NCBI GenBank assembly: GCA_001414485.1
Contig: LLEY01000207.1
Span: forward strand, 1 to 64,000
Source: Calycina herbarum
Lineage: Eukaryota > Ascomycota > Leotiomycetes > Helotiales > Pezizellaceae
Direction of reading: 5' to 3'
DNA length: 64,000 nucleotides
Below are positions 56,833 to 64,000 of the stretch, piece after piece. Numbering within the stretch: position 1 is the first letter of the stretch; each line of letters begins with the position of its first letter. Below the pieces are notes generated by a model. It worked only from the letters and a program-made list of their open reading frames with translations. It made no database searches and was not told where the DNA came from. A program made the translations under genes and the position numbers.

Positions 56833-57953
56833 TCAAGGAACAAGATCTTCCTTCAACACATTGACGATGACCAGAAGGATGAGGAATACCAGTAGCAGCT
56901 TCGACAACAGTCAGTAATCTATTCTTGCGAATATCTACAATCATAAACTCACAATGAGTAATCCAAAGGCTAAAGCAACAATCTCAAACCCTCCCGAAAT
57001 TGCCTTTCCCCTTACAATTGCATTCTGAGTTCTCCATGTTCTGAAGCATCCAATTGCCAATGAATAGATTGCTGCTCCTTGGCAAATGCAAGATAATGGC
57101 TTTCCGAGAACATAAAAACCGATATGATTGTTTGGAATGGGAGCATGTTGAAGGCGGCTGATCGAGGATCAGCAAGCTTGAAGGTGTGCTGTTGATTGCT
57201 ATAAAACAAATGTACTTACAATAACTGAGCAACAGTGATGCCCATCATGGATAAAGCGAGTGATGTTCTCAGGTAGCCAAGAAATGTCCTCTCGAGCGCT
57301 GTAGGCGATGGTCAGCAAACTTCAATATACATCAACTCGTGTACAATCTCGAGATGCAAAAAGTATAACTTTGATCATTGCAGAAAGTATCATTTTATTT
57401 AGCGCAAATGAATTTTGATACGAGTTGGACCTTCATCTATGCAAATATCGGGTCTGAATGAACTCGTGAAACAGTGTTTGCAACGAAGATATAAGTAAAG
57501 CAGCTTAGGACAAAAGGATTCGGCAGAAAGCGGCCGCGGCTCCGGAAACAATTTGGATGATGGGATATTTAATAAATGAACATGTGATTCCATGATAAGC
57601 TGAAATTGCATGAGGTTGAGGAGAAGAAGAAGAAGCAAAGTAATATGCTTACCCAGATGATCCCTACATGATTGGTGATCAACGGTGATACTGATCTGGC
57701 GTCGCCAAACCTTTCTGATACCAGCGGTGAGAGAAGCGAATAGAGTTGACGGTTTTTCTGATAGAGTAGATGTTGATGCATAGCGGGTGGAAGCTCGACT
57801 ATAATTCCTTCTTAATCGAGCGAGTTCAGTCGCCCCGCGAGAGTTTTCATGAAGGGACTCCCTCTCGAGGGATTCATCGTGTTGATTGTCGTCGTGCTGG
57901 GTGGATTCGCCTTCGGTCTGGCCCGGCTCAATTGGTGTGGAGGTTTCAGCCAT
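56833..57953 (-). CDS. DUF202/YidH-type membrane protein, 4 exons, 216 aa
   Basis: Exons 57653-57953, 57220-57298, 56953-57157 and 56833-56898 join in frame. The N-terminal 80 residues are polar (MAETSTPIEPGQTEGESTQ). The DUF202 core starts RDHL-ALERTFLGYLRTSLAL with TM1 (SMMGITVAQLF), continues RLQHAPIPNNHIGFYVLGKP, TM2 (GAAIYSLAIGCFRTWR), FEIVALAFGLLI, and the last 66-bp exon supplies a hydrophobic helix LLLVFLILLVIVNVLKED before the stop. This matches fungal DUF202 proteins, whose bacterial relative is YidH; the biochemical role is unknown. Intron 1 is unusually long (354 bp); introns 2 and 3 are 62 and 54 bp, the latter with a TACTGAC branch site. Confidence 0.82.
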
Positions 57954-59692
57954 TGCTGGAACGGCTACTGCACAGCAACTGTACGTATGACTGCGGCGAA
58001 AGCCACTGGAAGAAGGATGGAAATTGCGAATTGTCGGGTGGAGTTTTTGTTTTTCTAGGTTCTGGCTGAATGTGAGGAAAAGGAAAGTGGGGAGACGTTG
58101 AGATGGATTAGATTAGATCTTGTTTTTTGAGTGGTTGACTCGATCGTGACTGCCGTTGGAGTTCATCGATGCGAGCAGGTTAGCAGCGAACTTAAAGCCA
58201 ATTTCCTGTTCCTCTGTGTCTATCCTTTTATTCGGATTCTACCAATTTCTGGACACACTGGTGTACCAAGTTTGGTGGGGACCTAAGAAGTATCTTGGTA
58301 CACCTTTGCGGTCTGACCGAAAACCAAGCCAATTCTCACATCGGCGTGATCACTTTGTATGTACGTATCCTTTTCATCGGCAGTACAGTACCTAAACCTA
58401 GCTCTCACCTCCTTCGACAACCGTGACGGGGTTTCTTCAACACTCAACGGCGGTTGCATACTCGATCGCACACTCGTAAAGGAAACCTGGCGAGGCCGGC
58501 CCGGCTTCCGGAGAAAATCGCCTCAGTTTGCCGCTCTTCCTGGTGTTGTGTTGTCTGCACGCCTTGTGAACACCGGAATCCAAATGTTGAGGCCCTTTGA
58601 AAGGAGGCACTCGAAACGCCCCCCTCTGTCTCCATTCTCGGCGTCGTGCTGTACGCATGTCTGCATATGTATTCATTGTCTCCACAAACTCTTTAGGCCC
58701 TTTCCGGCTGGTCCATCGTGCATTTCGTCTCCCGAATCCATTGAGACCTCCGAAGGACGACATGAGATGGAGCTTTTTGCGAGGCATATCTTGCAAAACG
58801 AGATATCTCCTCTTTCAAAGCTCCACTGAACTCGTCTGCGATTGATATCCAGAAAGAGCAACTGCAGGAGTTCCCCTCTTCGTCTGGCCTTTTGCTCGGA
58901 TTCCGAAGTCCCCGAATCAGAGACAAGAGGAGGCTCGCGGCGACGGTCCGCCAATACCGTTTTCTGTTGTTATCTAGTACTTACAGTATCTGTTTTCTTT
59001 TTCAGAATATGTGTTACAACCCCCGCGCCGCCTTCACACCCTCCTCGCCGCACCCATCACTCCGTACCTCCTAGTCCAGCCCTCCATACACAGAGATGCC
59101 GGGCGGGAGAAGCATGTACGAGGGGCGATATCCTGGATCTTGTTATATGCCTGTTGTAGGGCTTGTAGGGTCTAGCCTGTGCCGAACAGATCCGGTGTCT
59201 GCAAGTGGAGCTTGTGTAAGAAACTGACTTCAGTTGAGCTCGTCTGTTTCTTCCATCCGTCACAAACCCCATCTACCAGTCTCGAGCTGCCCGCCTATTC
59301 AGCCGCCGAGTCGTGGTGTCATGGGTTGGATCACGTTTATCTGTCATCAATAGACCACTGACTACCACTTATGGCGAAATTCTGGCTGTTTATCCGTCTT
59401 ATTTGTCTGCACGAGTTTTGTTGTAGGGTAGCTGTCTTCTTCCATCCCTACTAGCTTATATCCTTTTTGATATATAGCTTCTTTCCTCCCTCATTTATTT
59501 TGGGTGTGTTTGATACCTCTCCTAAGTCTCAAGAGGATCCTCAATACGAATCTCGTCTCCTCTCTATATTTTCTCCTTCGTCCTTACGAAAGTACATCCT
59601 ATAACGATTGTAGGTCGAATCGAACGATCTCGTTGAAGGGTAGTCAAGTTCGCGAAGTTGTGAGGGGAAAAAAACATTATACACTTTGAACC
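57954..59692. other. Intergenic, nothing recognised
   Basis: Overlapping frames on both strands at 58360-58960 lack recognisable content. The right part is the leader of the beta-glucosidase gene. Confidence 0.4.
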
Positions 59693-62620
59693 ATGGCGGA
59701 ATCACCAGCTAGTCAGGTCAAAGACCTTGTATTCGACAAATATAATGAAGACTTAGAGAGCCGATCAAGCGCAGATATAACCAACACACCAGATTCTGAT
59801 ATTTATCCACCAAGCAGTCCCAAAACCACAAACGGTGACTTGACCAGTGGTGCGGGTCCTCGGGCCAACTCCCGAACCAAGGCGGCATCGTTATCTTTAG
59901 AGGAGCAGGTGAGTTGAATTGTATATATTTGCTACGAAAACAGCCATACTGATAGATTAGGTCTCGCTTTTGCTTGGTGCTGATTTCTGGAGATTGAAAG
60001 GGATACCTGAGAAAGGAATCCCAAGTATAAAGACTAGCGATGGTCCCAATGGCGCTCGTGGAGCGATATTCAAAGCCGGAACCAAGGTATATATATATCT
60101 TCCATGCTACACCATGAAATGAAATACTGACTCACAAGGCTGCTCTATTTCCATGTGGTGTTTCACTAGCTGCAACATTCAATTCAAAACTCCTCTACCA
60201 AGTTGGACAGCATCTTGCGGATGAGACAAGAGCCAGATCTGCTGATGTACTTTTGGCTCCCACAGTTTGCTTACATAGGGGACCATTGGGTGGTCGAAAT
60301 TTCGAGTCCTTTTCCGAAGATCCATATTTAACTGGAAAGCTGGCAGTCGAGTATATCAATGGACTCCAAGCAAAGGGAATCGCAGCAACTATCAAACGTG
60401 AGTTTCGATTTGCCTTTAATGATATCGACGCTTATTGTTACAGATTTCGTGGGCAATGAACAAGAAACTGAAAGAATGAAAATCGACTCGATTGTACAAG
60501 AGCGCCCTCTACGAGAATTGTACCTTCGTCCTTTTGAGATGGCCGTTCGAGATGCAAATCCTTGGGCAGTCATGTCTTCATATAACCTTATCAATGGTGT
60601 TCACGCAGATTCTCATACACACACCCTCAAGGATATTTTACGAGGGGAGTGGGGTTTTGAAGGGTGGGTGATTCCTCTTATCGAGGTTACCAATTCTAAC
60701 TTTTTGCAGGATGGTCATGTCTGATTGGGGTGGGGTGAACTCGATCGCTGAATCCATCGAGGCTGGATGTGATGTAGAAATGCCCATGTCTTTAAAATGG
60801 CGGGGCGAAAAAGCCTTAGCAGCCGTGAAAGACGGATCACTCAGCAAGGAAGCCGTGGAAAAGGCCGCGGCAAACGTATTGTATTTGGTCGAGCGAACAA
60901 AGGGCAGTGATATGTCACCCGAAGCAGCCGAACGAGAAGATGACCGAGAAGAAACGAGAAACCTTATTCGGGATGCAGGCGTCGAAGGGCTGACTCTGCT
61001 GAAGAACGAAGGGAGTGTTCTCCCAATAAAACCGTCTCAAACGAAAATCGCCGTTATTGGACCCAATGCCAACCGAGCCATTGCTGGAGGTGGTGGAAGT
61101 GCTAGTCTTAATCCTTACTACAACACTCTCCCTCTGGATAGTATCAAGGCGGTTCCTGGCAAGAATGTTACGTATTCTATTGGGTGTCAAACATACAAAT
61201 GGCTTCCTTTAGCTGCGGATTACTGCACCACCGCTGCAGGCGAGCAAGGAGTGAGCCTTGAGTTTTTTATTGGCGACAAATTTGAAGGCACGCCAAAGGT
61301 AATCCAGCACAGGACGAATACTGATCTCTTCTTATGGGATTCGGTTCCACTAGAAGTTGGTGGTGTATGGTCATGTCATTGCAAAACGAGAATTACACCA
61401 ACGACAACCGGACGACACACGATCAGTTTTTCCAGTGTCGGACCAGGAAGGTTACTTGTGAATGGCAAGGTTCTGGTGGATCTATGGAACTGGACAGAGG
61501 AGGGAGAAGCAATGTTCGATGGCTCAAAAGACATCTTGGTCGACATAGACCTAGAAGCCGGCGTTCCAGCAGAAGTCGTAGCAGAAATCAACAACGAAGT
61601 CCGACCCATCGCCCGACAAAAGTCAGCAAAACTAACACACCACAACGGCGGTTGTCGAATCGGATACAAGGAAGAAGATAAAGTCGATTATCTCCAAAAA
61701 GCCGTTGAAGCTGCGAAAGTCGCTGATGTTGCAATTGTTATCGTGGGACTTGATGAGGAATGGGAGTCTGAGGGATATGATCGTCAGACTATGGATTTAC
61801 CGAAGGATGGAAGTCAGGATCGTCTTGTTGATGCGGTGTTGAAAGCTAATCCTAATACGATTGTTGTTAATCAGTCTGGGAGTCCTGTTACAATGCCTTG
61901 GGCAGAGAGGGTTCCGGCTATTTTGCAGGGGTGGTATCAAGGCCAGGAAGCGGGAAATGCACTTGCTGATGTGCTTTTTGGGACGAGAAATCCTAGCGGG
62001 AAGTTGCCTGTATGTTATTTTTACTTTTTTTATCTTCAGTCAAGTATTGTGTTAATGATCTTTAGACCACATTTCCCAAACGCCTCCAAGATAACCCAAC
62101 ATACCACAACTGGCCTGGCGAAAACTGCAAAGTCGTCTATGGGGAAGGTCTGTACATCGGATACAGGCACTACGAACATCTCAATCTCGCACCTCTCTTC
62201 CCCTTCGGTCATGGCTTGTCATATACCACCTTTTTATATGGGAAACCATCCATCAGCAATACGGTATTGAAAAATGGGGAAAGTATCACAGTCACGATTC
62301 CGATCACGAATACTGGATCTAGAGAGGGAGCGGAGGTTGTTCAGGGGTATGTTAAGGATGTTAAGTCTAGATTACCTAGACCCGAGAAGGAGTTGAGGGC
62401 TTTCGATAAGGTGTTCTTGGAGGCTGGTGAGACGAAAGTGGCGACGCTTGTGATTGATAGGTATTCGGTTGGGTACTGGGATACGGATTTGGGGGATACT
62501 GAGACGGGAGGATGGGTTGCTGAGAAGGGGACGTTTGAGGCTTTGATTGGGGCTAGTAGTGCTGATATTAGGGAGAAGATTGCTTTTGAGGTTGAGGAGA
62601 GTTTTACTTGGATTTTTTAG
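59693..62620 (+). CDS. GH3 beta-glucosidase with PA14 domain, intracellular, 6 exons, 891 aa
   Basis: Exons 59693-59908, 59961-60086, 60139-60397, 60444-60663, 60710-62009 and 62066-62620; introns 52, 52, 46, 46 and 56 bp. After a 70-residue Ser/Asn-rich N-terminal extension comes the GH3 barrel: KTSDGPNGARG, ALFPCGVSLAATFN, GRNFESFSEDPYLTGKLA, KHFVGNEQE, and WGFEG-MVMSDWGG with the nucleophile Asp at residue 279. The second GH3 domain (EGLTLLKNEGSVLPI) is interrupted by a PA14-like insert at about 452-575 and resumes with VIVGLDEEWESEGYDR, HNWPGENCKVVYGEGLYIGY and FPFGHGLSYTTF; a fibronectin-III-like domain ends the protein. There is no signal peptide, so it is likely cytosolic and hydrolyses imported cellobiose or glucosides. 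Confidence 0.92.
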
Positions 62621-63466
62621 TTGGGGATTGGAAGATGGGAGGAATTTTAGGTTGGTAGTCATAGATTTGTTTGTAGGAATAGTCACTGTGTTCCTCTCTT
62701 TTGGTTGGATTTCCTTGTTTAATGAAATGGTTCTTGGGGTTATGAATGATAGAACAGATTGATGACGAAAACTGAATTTTTGATGATTTTGATGTGAGCA
62801 TTCCTTCGGACGTGAATGGTTTTATATTGGAACACACGCAGCCTCTCTCTCTCTTCTAATATGTTGCGGTTCTTGGAGTACGTAGAGGATCCATATTCAC
62901 TGTTCATATTGGGATAATAATTGGGATCTTGATATAATACTTATAATTCTCTGAGAATGCTTAATGTGATAAGAGGAGTGCCCGAGAAAAACACCACCCA
63001 AGTTTTATTGCTTGGTTCGGCCAAATGACTTGGCTAGGGTAAAAGGTTTTACACTTCGCATTTTCAAATGCAGAATAAAATGATCAGATGAGCTTCTTTC
63101 GATGGCAGGTATTCATAGATGATCAATTTTGTAGTTGTAGCGCAAAAAGAGGCTCTATTCAGAGAAGTCTAGGAATATTTAAAGTAGAATGTTCTCCAGG
63201 AGTCCATTTCGTGAGAAGTTAGAATCATTGGAGATAAATTTGTGGTGTTCTCAATACCCCACAAGTTCAGGCTTCAAACCCGACAGGCCACTCGCCCCTG
63301 CAACCCTGAACAAGCCCCCTGCAACATCGAAATATCTCAATATTTCCTCCCCCTTTACCCTCCCGAGTACTATCCCCCTCTCTCAAATCTCCCTGGCATC
63401 GGTATTCCCCTCATTACCTCCTTGGCAAACACGCAAACCTCGGGATGGCACACGTACAGAGATACA
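62621..63466. other. Intergenic, nothing recognised
   Basis: 3' flank of the beta-glucosidase gene and promoter of the next gene. Frames open upstream of 63467 begin without ATG and look non-coding. Confidence 0.4.
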
Positions 63467-64000
63467 ATGGCACCTACATATTATAGCGCATCGCGCTCAA
63501 CACGCGACCACTTCATCGAACCCCCTTCCGTCCTTTCGCGCATCTTCTCCATTCTCCCCACCGACCTCTCTTTACAGATACGAAGGCTCTGGGATAGGAA
63601 GGAGTACAATATGGTCTCAACGAAGCATTCGAGGATTCCGAGGAGTATGAGGAGGTGGCAGTTTAATCCGAGGAGTTGGTTGAATTTACCGCATTTGCTG
63701 GTCGGTGTATGGATGGTGATGCTGTTTTGGGGCGAGAGATGGGTATTTCAGAGTGCCGTGGAGGAGTGTAAATGGCAGAATTGGGAGAGATGGGTAAGGG
63801 CAATCCTTGGGGTTTCTATGAGGAGGAAGGCCTGTTGAATTGCTGGCTGACGGTCAAATGTGTAGCCCAAAGATGCGACGCCCCATCATTTAATACTCCT
63901 CGCAGATCCGCAACTGATTGATCCTCATTCGTATCCTGGTCGCCCGTGGCCGTTGGATCAGTTCACCATGTTACATACGGATAATTATATGAAGAGGGCC
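63467..64000 (+). CDS. CDC1/TED1-like metallophosphoesterase, 5' part only
   Basis: Exons 63467-63793 and 63866 to beyond the window end, 72-bp intron (GTAAGG...TAG). The start MAPTYYSASRSTRDHF is followed by an ER-type membrane segment (LPHLLVGVWMVMLFWGERWV) and, after the splice, LILLADPQLIDPHSYPGRPW and LDQFTMLHTDNYMKRA. The ADPQLxDPxxYPGRPWPL element is the metal-binding start of the Cdc1/Ted1 family, calcineurin-like phosphoesterases of the ER and Golgi that trim ethanolamine phosphate from GPI anchors. The catalytic domain continues outside the window. Confidence 0.82.

Noticed and set aside
58359..58960. Overlapping frames of 77-156 codons on both strands
   Set aside because: No frame has a domain, consistent codon bias or splice-supported continuation.

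Overview
The window is nuclear DNA from a filamentous ascomycete (Pezizomycotina). Genes carry many short introns of about 46-95 bp, there are fungus-specific families (RAX1-type RGS protein, PFA4 acyltransferase, DUF7721, AIM9-like kinase), and some AT-rich DNA carries RIP-like changes (CAA/CAG to TAA/TAG, TGG to TGA). Gene content and codon use suggest Leotiomycetes, but that is inference. I rebuilt about 20 genes by joining exons at splice sites; all joints keep frame.

Layout. 0-3.4 kb: a four-exon small secreted cysteine-rich protein (380-1075, minus) and a decayed finger-like repeat. 3.4-10.8 kb: a P-loop kinase, an RMD1/RMND1-family protein and the karyopherin KAP120, with a GTAAGC-rich array between the convergent pair. 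10.9-17.5 kb: an accessory island with a RIP-decayed integrase-bearing element with inverted ends (Ginger-like), a 232-bp solo LTR nested in it with a perfect 5-bp target duplication, a 459-bp hAT-type MITE with an 8-bp duplication, and a decayed minus-strand gene. 17.8-31 kb: MBOAT wax-synthase-like enzyme, a small cysteine-rich protein, RPL31, RAX1, an AIM9-like kinase with an in-frame TAG, and COP9 signalosome subunit 7. 32.6-41.5 kb: copper P-type ATPase and OLA1 GTPase, separated by about 3.5 kb of AT-rich DNA. 41.5-46 kb: gene-poor, with a 600-bp diverged duplication. 46-64 kb: DUF7721 protein, DHA2 MFS transporter, PFA4, zinc CDF transporter, DUF202 membrane protein, GH3 beta-glucosidase, and the start of a CDC1/TED1 phosphoesterase.

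The genes do not form a biosynthetic cluster. They are mostly housekeeping: nuclear import and ribosome function (KAP120, RPL31, OLA1), metal handling (copper ATPase, zinc CDF), ER and lipid modification (PFA4, TED1, MBOAT), and protein turnover (CSN7). The most unusual features are the transposon island, the GTAAGC arrays (two of three between convergent genes), strong synonymous strand-skew blocks that become G/T-rich at gene 3' ends on both strands, and three GC-AG introns.
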